Part shown: piece by piece, positions 13,093 through 64,000 of the stretch | Layout of the letters: every line of letters begins with the position of its first letter | Position numbering within the stretch: position 1 is the stretch's first letter | Assembly: GCA_002633005.1 (NCBI GenBank) | Contig: NMRA01000087.1 | Location: forward strand, 945,990-1,009,989 | DNA from: Phoronis australis | Taxonomy: Eukaryota > Phoronida > Phoronidae | Direction: 5' to 3' | Length of the DNA: 64,000 bases | Made by a program: the position numbers and the translations under genes | The notes under the pieces: model-generated | Databases searched by the model: none | Told to the model about the DNA's origin: nothing | Seen by the model: the letters and a program-made list of their open reading frames with translations, nothing else

Positions 13093-14549
13093 TCATTTTG
13101 CAACTGGTGCCGCAGCAGCTGATGTTGGAGGAGCAGTCGTTGCTCCCATCCTGGTTGGATCTTGAGACGGGTAGTGTACTGCAGTCGACATAGGTGGTAA
13201 CCCAGGCCGAGCCAGGAAAGGTGGTCGCATCAGGGGTGGCGGCCTCATTGGTAGCATACCTGGAGGGGGTGGTGGAAGTCTCATACCTGTAATGAGGAGT
13301 TACTTGCTGTTAGCTATCACTGTGTGAGACTTGTTAAAGTGGCAATGAACCCACTTCCAAATGTCAAAGAATCTACCTTTGATTAAGACCACTCAGATGA
13401 GGAATGATTTCTGGTATAGGGTAGAACTGACAGTTAGTTCGGTAGGGCTTGAAACTATGCTCAATGTATAAAATTACCCGCCCTGGCAAGACAATTTGTT
13501 GAACTTGACCTCGACCAATAACAAACTGTCAGCTACTCACAAGCTCAAAAATTTGAACAAGGAACAGGTTAAGACCAAATTTATAACATTAAGTGCTCTA
13601 AATCAAGCGTTACTTTTTGACAGAGTTTATAGTCAATTAAAAGATGCTATGTCTCATTAAAACCGTGAATATTTAAATTTGTAGCAAGCGCCACCTTGTG
13701 ACTTCCTGGAGAACTATGTGTACAAGTATAATCAGGAAAAGAAACCATTTGTAAATAAATTGCGGTTTTAAAAAAAACACTACAACTGATACACTTAAAA
13801 GCAAGTGTGAACATACAAAAAACCCTACTAATTCCAAATATTATGCAATCACTATTTGACAGTGAAATAAACAAATAATAAACTATCCCTTGTCTCATTA
13901 GGGTAATGATGAAATACTACCATACTCATTTACATAAAAATAGTCTCGCAAAACCAGACTTTCGCGTGATTGTAATGGTAACTGGTTCTCAGATGATTTC
14001 CGGCACATTGGAGGGCCCAGGGTTGGTTGTAAGTTAGTACTTCATTTGCATATTCACAATTTCATGAGACTATGCATCTTTATGCAGACGCTGACAATGA
14101 CAAACTTGACAAATTATTTAAAGATGGTCATGTGAAAATTTAGAGAAATCAAATGGCAACATTTTCATGAAAACAAGAAGATTCACAAAGAAAGATTTTG
14201 ATATCAACACAATACATTTTGAGCACATGATGCTGCATCTTTTCTGACTGGTCTTGACATTAGGAGTTAAAAATTCTTTTGTTACCCATACAAGTCATTG
14301 GTCATAAAAATATACTTCGTAGTAGTAAATTTTAAATATTTCATCAAAAATCTCTCAGCAATTGCCTAAAATACGGCTAATACTTACCAACAGGAGGCGG
14401 AAGTCTGTGCATGCCCATGGGTGGAGGTCCGCGGGGCATGCCCCTGGGTGGGGGCATTCGCATACCCAGCGGTGGAGGAGGCAGCATAGGTGGGGGCTGA
14501 CTTAAGTTGAAGAAATTTGAGCCAATCTCTTCAGGAGGGGGTGGCAGAG
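13093..14549 (-). CDS. RBM22: RBM22 exons 8-9: proline-rich C-terminal tail
   Basis: Exon 8 (14388-14549) encodes [20 protein letters not shown] and Met/Pro/Gly-rich repeats. Exon 9 (13093-13286) encodes [14 protein letters not shown], the conserved [13 protein letters not shown] and a short Ala-rich tail ending AAAAPVAK before TGA. Low-complexity Pro tails are typical of RBM22. This tail accounts for most of the extra length over the human protein. Confidence 0.9.
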
Positions 14550-17500
14550 CTGGAATGGCAAAAACAGTCAGTTATCACCCAATCCGTTTTATATTGGCTG
14601 ACAAGATGACAATAACAACACCATGCCAAAATTATCAACTAAGTCGTTAGCAAAAGAAAAACAAAGTCCATACTTCCAATTGTATTTCCCAGTGTGTGGA
14701 TACTGCACAAAAATGAGAACCATAATGCTAACATAGTGTGCCCATATCAATTATCTAATGGGAAGTACTAATCGAAAAGTATCCTCACACATTCCTAGGA
14801 AGTTCACGGCATTTTGAGAAATCAATTTATGCATGAGGCAAATAAACTGAATATCTTCATATTTTGCCGCCATTTTAAGCAGGTCCCTTCAAAAACCACC
14901 CTTGTTTAAAGACAAGAAAACATAGGGGTACATATAGATTTCCACCAAATACAAATATAAATACAAATACAATCCCACAAACTTTGTGTACATCACAAAA
15001 CATTGGTACCTACCTCCAGGCAGTCCTGGAACAGGCTCTAGTGCTTTGTCTTCCTCCCCCTCGCCCTTCTTGGGAGCCACGCTCTGCTGCCCTTGTGGTT
15101 TGCCCCACTTGATGTTTAGCCGGCGTCCCTTGACGATCAGCTTGTTGAATGAGCACTCTGCTGCCGACTCGGCAGCATGCCTCGTCGTGAACTGTACAAA
15201 GGCACACTGCTGTCGCTGGACCATAGTTACAGAGCGAATCTCTCCAAACTGGTAAAAATGATCTCTGCGGAGGAGAGTCAGGTGAAGTGGTATCCATTTG
15301 AAGATATGTAGCCCACTAATTGCATGATGTATACATAGCACAGCTTATTACAAGCTCGGCACAATTAAACAATGAAAGAGCAAAACCAGTGATAAGCATG
15401 TTGCATGTTCAGGTTACTATAACTAGTATGTTAAGTTATACTTTTAAACAGCTAGACAAAATTTTATTAAAGCTACCCACTGAAATGTAACTGTTCTTAT
15501 TATAAGCTGTTACAATCATGGCAAAATATTGAAAGAGTGACTTTGAATTTTTAAACACATTACATTACAACAGTCACTCTGAGTTTGGTGAATAATACGG
15601 TTAAAATTAAAATAACATCAAATTTTTCACATTTAATGCGTCGAAAAGAACTGTGATCTTTGACGCAGATACAAAAAATCCCCAAAACTGCCTGTCGATA
15701 CATTCTCTGACAACACTCACAAGAAAATTTAATTGGGTTCCCAGAAAAACCTGACCCATTGTTATAGTTAGCAAGTGCAAGGACACGCGGCTTTAAGGAT
15801 CTAACATCATGATTCCCTTTTACGTGTAAAATGTGAAAATTTTGATTTAATTTGAATTTTATTCGCCACATTTGACAAACTCAGATTCAGAAAATTTACG
15901 AACTCTATTGATAAATGAACTATAATTTACAAAAGATTAGAACACAAAAGGGACATTCTCAACACAGCTATTCACTTGCAAGATTCTAAGACAGGTATCT
16001 GAACTTATGCAATGGACACAGTGAATATAGTAGGTGGCTGTGTTAATGGTGCTTACTTCTGTTATTCAGCATTCAACATTTTTATTGACTGCCATTTACT
16101 AGTACTTGTTAGTAAGGTCAGCTACTTCTTACAAAAAGACTGCTAAGAACTGACATCACGTTGGCATGAACTAACCCAACTCAGACACTTGCTTCACTGA
16201 ATGCACCTAGTTTCAACTACAACAATACCGCGTGTTCTTCACTTACTTGATGTCCTGCTCTGTGATCTTGTCACCAAGGTTACCGATGTACAGCGTGGTG
16301 ACCGTCTTGTCCTCAGGTATGTCTAATTTAGGCATGTCCTGGTATCTTCTGAGCAGCTTGTCGGCCACTGGATCGTTTTGTCCGTAGAATCGATCCTTGA
16401 TATTCTGGTCAGCAAGTGGATCATCCGGATCAGTTGGTTTGTCATGTCTGAAACACAGAAAGCAGAAATACTAAATATCTTTCTTCCAATGAAAAGGTTA
16501 TAAAACTTCTAAAATGGCGTTATTCACAGTGAAATTCGTTTTTAGCAAGTCATCAGAATTTTTAAATCGGAAGAATTCCAGTTCAAATAATCAATGTTCC
16601 GACAGACCACCGGCATCTGTAGAACATCTATTCTTGCAGACAAATCCCATTAAAAGTGTAAAAGTGTAAGAGTTCACTTTCAATTGATAGACCCTTTACC
16701 TGTAAGAGTTCACCTTCAATTGATAGACCCTTTACCTGTAAGAGTTCACTTTCAATTGATAGACCCTTTACCTGTAAGAGTTCACCTTCAATTGATAGAC
16801 CCTTTACCTGTAAGAGTTCACTTTCAATTGATAGACCCTTTACCTGTAAGAGTTCACCTTCAATTGATAGACCCTTTACCTGTAAGAGTTCCCTTTCAAT
16901 TGATAGACCCTTTACCTGTAAGAGTTCACCTTCAATTGATAGACCCTTTACCTGTAAGAGTTCACCTTCAATTGACAGACCCTTTACCTGTAAGAGTTCA
17001 CCTTCAATTGATAGACCCCCCTTACCTGTAAGGACATTCCTCTCCTCTCTTACACTCGCCCTTCACCCAGAATGAGCAAATGTGGGGTCGATTCCTCTTG
17101 TAGTACGGCGTAGTCCTCGCTAGCTTCAGCAGCATATCACTGGGTGCTTGTGCCTTGCCCAGCGCACCAACAGGATTCACACCATCTCCTAGAGCCAGCT
17201 AGAGAATGAGATGTAATATTAAATTAAATGCTAAATTTCTTAAATGCTTGATGATTGGCCAACGAAATTTGTATTGTGTATGATACATTTAGAACAACTT
17301 TGCTGCATATGAGACATCAAGGGGTGTAAACAAGACGGCTGCCACACTCATTAAACACAAGCACAACCTATGGGCAGGTAAACCGAGTCCATCACTGTAC
17401 AAACAGAGCTTACCAACCACCACAAAACACAACTTAGAACACACTCAAAAACACAGCTAACTGAAAGTCTAACACAGAGTCTGGGCATGAAGTTTTGAGT

Positions 17501-20500
17501 TTGTGAACTGCTTGTTTTTTGGTGCCTCAGCTGGGTATGAGAGCGCGGCACCATGTTTAGCAGTCGAACAGCCAAGTTGTTGAGTTGGTTAATCGGAACA
17601 TAAAAGTTGTGTTTAGAAGTGAGGAACTATGTTTGTGAGAGGAACAGCTGTGTCGTTTTCACCACTGGACAATATTGAAAGTATTACATATAAAATTTAA
17701 TCAATAAAACGAATATTTGACCTCAGCATGAGCAGACCATCATTTCAAATTGTGTCTATGCTACAACCCATGTCCATAAATATGTAACAGAAACTGGTAC
17801 TTAGACACCCAGTTCCACGAACACGAAATACAACAAGCATAGCAATTTTTTTAATCACCCCGTTGTCTCTCTTGATATTACATAATTATGGATCATCTAT
17901 GCATTACCTCCCTCTCCATGTTCTGTTGGTAATACTCTTTGTTCACATCAGATTTGGGCATCTCATCCATGACTTTCAGAGCAGCATCCCTAACTTGAAC
18001 TGGTAACCCTGGAAGAGAGAGACATTGTACTCCTTTAACTAGATCTTAGACATACCGTCACAGAGGACAGACTGTCTACAGAAGTTCAGATGTTTGGAAG
18101 ATAAAGAAAACACTAAAAATTATTGATAAGAAATATCAGACATGACCAAACGAGTATCTATAGCAGTAAGCTAACTTTACAGAAGGATGTACCTTTGCAT
18201 AAGCATCCCATAGTGTAACACAGATGAAACATCTATATGATTGGTTTACGATGAAACAATGAATGGTAATCGAAAAACAGACACGTGTTACGATACTGTA
18301 AGATTCGCCATGCACCGAACTCCTCAGAAATATAAGCAGAAGCAAGCCCTCAGCTCAGTTACTTTACTAACACACTTTATAAGGAGATTCTAACTTTACC
18401 ACGGCTTCCAGAATACGTAGCTATGTCTTTTCATAATCCTACGTATTTATCAAGACAACCTCTTTCACAAAGTGAGGTCCGAAGTGAACTGGCACAATAA
18501 GACTCACCGTATTCTAAATCTAAGAGACATGTCTGGCAGACATTCTTCAGTTTGGAGCATGTTTGACAGACCTCTGTCTTCTTGAACCTCATCCTGGCCC
18601 CAGGACACCAGCGGAACACGGTGAATGGCCGAGCACAGATCTTGCATTCCTTACCATATTTCTCTTTTGTCTGAAAGTAGCCCAGTGCGATACCTTACTG
18701 AAGAATGGACTTCACATTCAGAATTCAGGGAGTGAAACCCTCAGCTTTCATTCATAGAAAACTCATAAATTAACACCATTATTCTTGTAAAAACCAAGGC
18801 TTTCATCGTTAGCAACAGATCAATTCCTGGCTTTTATTGGAGTACTGTTTTCCTTTAGAAACACTGCAGTAAATCTGAAGTTTGAAGTTTGTTTTTAGGC
18901 TTAATGTCAGGAACGCAGCCAACTATAATTTGCAGTGAGTTTCCTAATTTTTGGGTAATAAGTATGAAAACATGATTATGAGGTAAACAACACCCCTGAA
19001 CACAAAAGTGAGATGAAAGTATGCCCAACATTGCTTTCACTAATTTATATATAACACATATCAGCTACAGATACTGATCATAAACATCAATTTAACTAAT
19101 TATTTCAATGCTTTTATACTTATCTTTCCATATAGCTAAATAATAGCATCACTTCTATAACATTTACAGAACACTTAGCATCACTTAATGTTATTCTAGG
19201 GTATTAATGAGAACAAAACTGAAAGATTCTTACCATCCGAATGTACGGATTGTCCCCCAGACATGTCTGACAAAGAGTTGGAAACTCCTGAAAGCAACAA
19301 CAAATATGGTGATCAATATTTCCCACACAATTCAACTATGTTTAAAAGTACATGCTCCAATAGCATAAAATTTACACATCAAATAGCTAAAATAACATCA
19401 CATACTACCTAACCATGTCAACTGTTTGTAAATGAGACACAGACAGGGCTATAGGTAGAACACATATTGGCGTAAATTTTCCGTTATTATGAACACAAGT
19501 TACCACTGGGAGTTGCGATCAACAAAAATTTTGTCCGACTGCTATTCAACATGAAATGGACCCATATTGCGCAAACTCCATTTGCAATATTTATCAACAA
19601 TTCTGCATTTTCAAAAAGATGTCCGACACCTTATGCTACCATTTTTAATTTACAGATCTATAACAATTTCAGAATGCAAAAACCATAACTGTGCACAAGA
19701 TTTCGGCATAGGACAAATTTGCACATGATAAAGGCTTAACGGATGTGCATAGATTGCTCACTGCATAACGAGAAACTTTATGACTTTGTCAACAAGTTTG
19801 AAAAAATGTGGGTTTGTACCAGGCCTTCATCCAGGATTTCAAAAATAGGGTTGCCAATATTACAGGGCATCCCTGATTCCAACAATACGCAACCCCCACC
19901 CCCACGACCATTCACCACCTATCTCCCCCACAAAGACTTGGGTTTTTTCCAAAAAAAATGCGTAGACCAAGGCTTATGTAATCGGGAGATAGAAAGTTCC
20001 TGTCACCCCAAATTAGCAAAAAGTTTTGCTCTCAGACTCTTGGCAAAGGCACCTTTCACCTTCGGACGGAGGAGGGCCCTGTGGGTGGTAGGCCAAATCA
20101 GCTCACCAAATAAAAGGTTTTTCACCTCGTCAAAAATACATTTTGCTCTTGAAATTATCACCTAAAAAACGGTTACCAGCAGCTAGGCAATTACATCGCC
20201 CTGAATGCCGCAGGCATACAGGGGCGATATAGTACACCTTCATAAAAAGTTAGTCATCTCACAAAACAGCGAATAATATAGAATGACATATGCATATATA
20301 CACATGGAGTTGCGATTAACACATTTAGTCAACAATCCATAAAAAATTGTCGCAGTTCGTTCAAGCTTCCCTCACCAAGTGTCATTTTGAGGAAGTTACA
20401 TGGAATCACGCCTGTTGACAAACAAAAAGCCCAAGGAACACAAATCTTACAAATTCCACCTGATATCTTCCCATGCTATTTTTTGCAAGTGTCATACGTC

Positions 20501-21411
20501 AGGTAATGCGCTTTGTTCAGTTTCGCGCTTTGTTCAGTCTCACGCTTGTCCTTGCCTAACTCACGTGACGTCAGTTCAAATACTTTGCGGTTATATTGCA
20601 TGCAGTGAAAAGTTAACGGCGACCAAAAAGTGTAATTCTTTGCCACATTCATCTGTAATTCTCGTAGGTATGCTTCATTGAAGAAATGTATAGAACCAGA
20701 AAGGTTCGCTGAAGAAAGTAAACGCTTTTTAAAGGGATTGTTTTAAGTGTAGAATGTACTTTTTGACAAATTTGTTGTAAATGTCAACGTCAGTCTTGGC
20801 TGTGGTGTCTCTATTTTGTGATGTTCTTTTCTTAACCATCTTAATATAAGGTTGGCGTTGGCCTGGTGCGACCCCTGACAACAGAAGAGCCCAAGAAAGG
20901 TCACACCTACACCACGTGACTGGTCACATGTCCAGACCATGTGACAAGATCGTCTCGGCCTTCTGGAGTACAGCGTCGTCTGAGGACGTTATGACTTACG
21001 TGATTGAGTAGCTCTCGAATTGCTTTTACACTGAGATAGTCCGAACCTGCTTCGGCCATACAACTACAGCAAGCGGATTTCGCCTAAGGCTCATTTAAAA
21101 TAAACGGTACAAAACTAGAAGAGATAGCAATGGGAAGTACTGTAGCCCCTAGCTAGCCAACCGAGGGGCTACATGTTGCTTAACTTAACTAGCGGCTTAC
21201 TTTCTTCAGCGATCAGATATACAATTGCACCAATGGTGGTCTTTCATCTGGCAAGAATTGTGACTTTTTACATCATTATGAATCCAAAATTGGCAAACGG
21301 TAAAATAATAATATGTCAATTGATAACATTAATCGTTTAAAGACTTTCTAAACTCACCGAATCTTCCCAATTTTGACGATTATATGTGTTTGCACTTTTG
21401 GATATCGACAT
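13093..21411 (-). CDS. RBM22: Pre-mRNA-splicing factor RBM22 (complete, 9 coding exons)
   Basis: RBM22 (yeast Ecm2/Slt11 and Cwc2 functions combined) contacts U6 snRNA and the intron in the activated spliceosome. Coding exons in transcript order are 21358-21411, 19234-19287, 18508-18670, 17908-18008, 17026-17198, 16247-16447, 15264 down to 15014, 14549 down to 14388, and 13286 down to 13093. All junctions are GT-AG, and the frame closes exactly to 450 aa (human about 420). The start [18 protein letters not shown] matches the conserved family start. Residues 19-90 hold Cys-rich zinc-binding motifs ([29 protein letters not shown]). A CCCH finger lies at about 165-183 and an RRM at about 233-304. 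The C-terminus is Pro/Met/Gly-rich and ends in the family-typical HYPSQDP plus a short tail. Family assignment is very secure; the exact 5' end of exon 5 (LALGDG) is the least certain junction. Confidence 0.95.
15014..16447 (-). CDS. RBM22: RBM22 exons 6-7: RNA recognition motif
   Basis: Exon 6 (16247-16447) encodes [20 protein letters not shown] and the RNP2 strand TLYIGNL. Exon 7 (15014-15264) encodes the rest of the RRM with FYQFGEI, the RNP1-like QCAFVQFT and [10 protein letters not shown], then a charged linker and LEPVPGLPG. In the family this RRM lies near the U6 internal stem-loop and the intron in the active site. Confidence 0.93.
16656..17033. repeat. 36-bp minisatellite carrying repeated splice-donor copies
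   Basis: Nine full 36-bp units plus partial ends lie in RBM22 intron 5, immediately downstream of exon 5. Each unit contains plus-strand CCTTTACCTGTAAG, which on the coding strand reads CTTACAG|GTAAAGG. Units often alternate between 'caccttc' and 'cactttc', hinting at a 72-bp higher-order period. The plus-strand open frame through the array is an artefact of 36 being divisible by three. Confidence 0.95.
17026..18008 (-). CDS. RBM22: RBM22 exons 4-5: linker and CCCH zinc finger
   Basis: Exon 4 (17908-18008) encodes [11 protein letters not shown] and [16 protein letters not shown]. Exon 5 (17026-17198) encodes [20 protein letters not shown] and the finger C-x7-C-x5-C-x3-H, whose final His comes from exon 6. 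The exon 5 donor CCTTACAG|GTAAGG directly adjoins a 36-bp minisatellite whose units repeat this donor. Confidence 0.92.
18508..21411 (-). CDS. RBM22: RBM22 exons 1-3: N-terminal zinc-binding region
   Basis: Exon 1 (21358-21411) encodes 18 residues and starts at the only sensible ATG. Exon 2 (19234-19287) encodes [18 protein letters not shown]. Exon 3 (18508-18670) encodes [16 protein letters not shown] and on to the CxxC pairs ending LLDLEYG. Together they form the Cys-rich module that binds structural zinc in the Ecm2-type fold. Introns 1 and 2 are phase 0; intron 3 splits a Gly codon after its first base. Confidence 0.93.
19289..21357 (-). other. RBM22: RBM22 intron 1
   Basis: About 2 kb between exons 1 and 2. 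It contains a plus-strand open frame (19743-20165) that I regard as chance. A 9-bp inverted repeat (GTAGCCCCT at 21142-21150 with its complement at 21164-21172) and a CRE-like GTGACGTCAG near 20567 are also present. No RNA gene was recognised. Confidence 0.5.
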
Positions 21412-21946
21412 CGTACTGTGTGTGCGCACAAAATACCGGTATTACTTGTTAAACATGGGAGACAACTCCACTCTCAACACACGGGGGCGCTGCGATGGAA
21501 CGTGTGAACTCGGATATTTTATGCAGAAGGCATACACATTGGCGGGGGGGTCACCCAATCAAAATAAATAAACTTTTTGAATTTGTGACTGATTTGTAGA
21601 TAGAGTAAATGAAGTTTCTATTTAATGTTTCATCTTTTTTACTTTTCTTAGTGCCAAGGTCCAAGCATTTGCAGAGTTGAGAGAGGGGCCTGTGAACGTG
21701 GGCACTAATTGAACTGTTTAAAAATAGTCGGATCTGAACACAATGGTCTCATTCAATTTTTACCTCCCTATGCTATAGTTGTTTTTACTCAAGTATATAT
21801 AGGCTGAGAGTTGCTGGTTAATTTGTGGCAATGTTCTCGTAACATTGTCATGTTCCTCACCACGACCATGGACTAGAAAGGCAAGTTTATTTGAACGCTC
21901 ATGATGTTATCTAAAAGAATAATTCAATAACTACAGTGTTAAATAG
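21412..21946. promoter_or_regulatory. Intergenic spacer with putative RBM22 promoter
   Basis: About 540 bases separate the RBM22 start codon from the likely WDFY3 poly(A) signal. Within about 150 bases upstream of the RBM22 ATG are a GC-box-like GGCGGGGGGG (21541-21550), a CCAAT box in TCACCCAATC (21551-21560) and a GGGGGCGCTGCG patch. No TATA box is evident, as expected for a housekeeping splicing gene. The assignment rests on position and motifs only. Confidence 0.4.
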
Positions 21947-24341
21947 TTTATTATTTTGTTCATTGCATCTTACATTCACTGACAGAATTCCTTTCACAAC
22001 AAAACTTGGTACGACATCATCCACCAAGTTCTACCATTCACGCTTCAAAAACTAGTACACAATAAAATGTGGAGTCATTATACAGTGCTTTGCACAACTT
22101 AAGAACCCTACACATCGGGAACAGAGACCCACAAACAATTTGTACAGACAACATCTCCCCGTAAACTCACGTACGTCAATCAGGCTGCCTAATTAAGAGT
22201 CAGCAAACATGAATGTTCAATACCCACAGCTTCTCACGGTGTTCAGTGAGTTTACCACAAACCCCATTAAATTGAGTTTCATATTTCAAACTGGCATTAT
22301 TCCAATAAAGAACAGAAGTTCAGAAGAAAACAGGCCGGGTACATAGTTGCGTTTACCTAGAGGCAAACCAAGTATGACATATCAATCGATGTCACAGGGA
22401 CCATTTTTGAGTACCCAAAAACACTTTATTGCCAGAATGCAGGCATTCAATTACATATTGCACAAAAATGAAAAATTCAATCAACTAAATTCATTCAAAG
22501 AACTTAGACGGGACTGGAATGAAGCAATTTCAAATATCACAACATAAAAGAAAGCACACAAAACATTTGGCCTCGTAATAAACAAGTGGTATAACAAACA
22601 AATGTTTACCACTGTCAATGATTAAAATTTTAATCGACAAAATATCACTGTCTGCACTTATAATTTCAGAGAATACAGTTAACTGTAGTACACATTGTAC
22701 ATTTCACCTACAAATTCGTGACAGGAGCTAAAATTTGACAACAGACGGGTATATGTTCCAGACTGGGTTCTCTAATTAACAGACAACCGAACAGTTAAAC
22801 TTGCGGACGCAATCAAACAATTTAGTCACTAGCTTTTGACGGTGCATTACTGTGAGACAATTTACCAAACTAGAAATCATGTACACAGCTGCACACACCA
22901 GTCACATGTAACATGTTAAGTAGACTTATAACAAGTCTCCAGTGTATAATAAATAAGTTGACCTTTATATACAATACGTTTGCCATACACATTTCAGGGT
23001 GCCATACATAGTAAGATAATGTAGATCATAAGCGCTGGTACACAAATACACATAAAATTTTATCTGTACACTTTGTACACTTCACAATATTGCACACCCC
23101 AATTTATAAAAGAAATTGCATCTACGCTATATAACAGTCAGTGTGTAATTGCAGGTTGGGCTTGGATGCATACATTTGGGTGACAGGGAATAGTATTTAA
23201 ACACCACTCAAGCATGTCACTAAACATAACTCCAAGCATCAATTCTTTCAATTCATTGTTCCTCAGAATATAATTCAACTATACAAATTCTCAACAAGAT
23301 TACACTAGTTCAGCTGCTCACAGTGACACCTTTTGTTAACATATGACAGTGCTACCATCAACAGTCAAAACATAACAATGCAATTCTTCACTTGGTATAA
23401 ACTTTCCAACTACATAAATTAAACTAGCAGATGTTACTCAGAGTTGAGGACCTACGGCTACACCACAAGAAATTTGGCAAGAACGATTGCCTTGAGCTCA
23501 CACGATTATCAAAACGTGCACTGGTCATTATGCAACTGTATTGAAATGCACATTGTTATGTAATAGATAGAACAGATTAGAATCTAGTTATTTCTCTCAA
23601 TGAAATGCTGCACCCAGTGATAAAATTTAGTACCCTGCATAGGCGCAACCTTATGTTTCAACATATTTATGACATAAAACTAAAAGACTAGTAAGTACCC
23701 TCTTGACTCAATTTAGAGTGCAGTATTGACTAGGCGTCGCTTTCAAATCAGTGTAGAGGGGGTTAAAGTTCAATGTAAACTTAGCACCATGCCTTGAATA
23801 AAAGCCGGGGTGTCATTAGGCAAGCGCAAAAGCTTTCCACATGCCTACTGGTAAGGGCCACCTGGTGGTAAAATAGTCCATGACCTCTCAGCGTGCTAGA
23901 ACAGTCTTGGTTCCTAAGTCAAGTCAGACCCACAAATACGTGTGCAACACCAACAACACCAAAATTTTATGATCTTTAAGCTAATTGTAGAAAAAGCGCA
24001 GTGGCTTTTTTTAATGCGCCAGATCCTGTATATCAGCTGGGGGTCTTAAACTCATTGTCAAATGAGCATGCGCACACTCAATCGAGCCATGACAGTACGA
24101 ACTAAGTTACAATTTGACATGAACATTCATTCTACTAAGTTACAATTACTTCTTAAAATCCACAGTTGGATCCATTCTCTACCACATTCAGCTCCAGTCT
24201 TCTATGAAATACTGGCTCACGGTTAGTTAAGTAGCATTAAGTTGCTATCTGCAGTGTTCTAATAATTTCACCTTAACAAAATACTGGCGGCAATGCACAA
24301 TGGCTCCTTTGGCTCTCTAACATTTGACTAGCTGGACTATA
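21947..24341 (-). other. WDFY3: Probable WDFY3 3' untranslated region
   Basis: About 2.4 kb without coding potential runs from the WDFY3 stop at 24342 to a minus-strand AATAAA (plus tttatt at 21947-21952). A further tttatt occurs near 22420, so alternative polyadenylation is possible. A long 3' UTR is plausible for WDFY3. No hairpin or RNA gene was recognised. Confidence 0.4.
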
Positions 24342-63822
<39,481 letters not shown>

Positions 63823-64000
63823 CTGCCAGATAACAATCAACAGTAAATGGTGATAAAACTCCAATGTTTACAGGAAATGATCGTCCCCAGTAAGCAAGTA
63901 AGTTGCATTTCTTCACATCTACACTTCATGCATCCTGTGTAACAGTATATAAATTGGAGAAGCTCCTTTATTTTCACCAGTTAAGAGACATCACTAAAAT
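63823..64000 (-). other. WDFY3: WDFY3 intron, window end
   Basis: Follows the acceptor of exon 63598-63822. The next upstream exon must end with one base of a split codon and lies outside the window. Confidence 0.7.

Noticed and set aside
16684-17031. Plus-strand 115-residue frame of 12-residue repeats
   Set aside because: It is the translation of the 36-bp minisatellite in RBM22 intron 5; divisibility by three keeps it open. No start context or homology supports a protein.
19743-20165. Plus-strand 140-residue frame in RBM22 intron 1
   Set aside because: Composition is like the surrounding intron, with no domain, splice support or recognisable similarity.

Overview
This is a eukaryotic, intron-rich nuclear window. 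Both recognisable genes lie on the minus strand and have metazoan architecture: small exons, GT-AG introns and proteins very close to vertebrate orthologues. The long AT-rich introns, tRNA-like and DNA-transposon repeats and the 740-base assembly gap suggest a draft invertebrate (bilaterian) genome. I cannot name the phylum from sequence alone. All exon coordinates were derived by hand from splice signals and reading-frame continuity; no alignment or RNA data were available.

Layout. 1-11757 is mostly intergenic and repeat-like, with two possible exons of an unrecognised minus-strand gene near 5893-6336. 11758-21411 holds RBM22, complete in nine coding exons (predicted 450 aa), a spliceosomal RNA-binding protein. 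21412-21946 is a short spacer. 21947-64000 holds the C-terminal two thirds of WDFY3 (Alfy): 42 coding exons in one continuous frame (about 2430 codons), running from the concanavalin-like domain through an armadillo-like solenoid, PH, BEACH, WD40 repeats and a LIR-bearing linker to a C-terminal FYVE finger. The N-terminus lies beyond 64000.

The two genes are head to tail: the likely WDFY3 poly(A) signal is only about 540 bases upstream of the RBM22 start codon. RBM22 acts in the catalytic spliceosome and WDFY3 in selective autophagy, so nothing here suggests a joint pathway.

The most unusual signal is recurrent: several introns carry duplications or tandem repeats that copy the 5' splice site or lie directly against it. 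Examples are a 36-bp minisatellite in RBM22 with nine extra donors, a 76-bp exon-end plus donor duplication in WDFY3, a G-rich 20-bp array beside a donor, and several smaller copies. Other notable items are an LTR-like module with heat-shock elements, TATA box and AATAAA; a dispersed repeat with CTCF-like cores; a tRNA-like core inside terminal inverted repeats; a hAT-like element containing the gap; and a possible cassette exon whose acceptor abuts a perfect hairpin.
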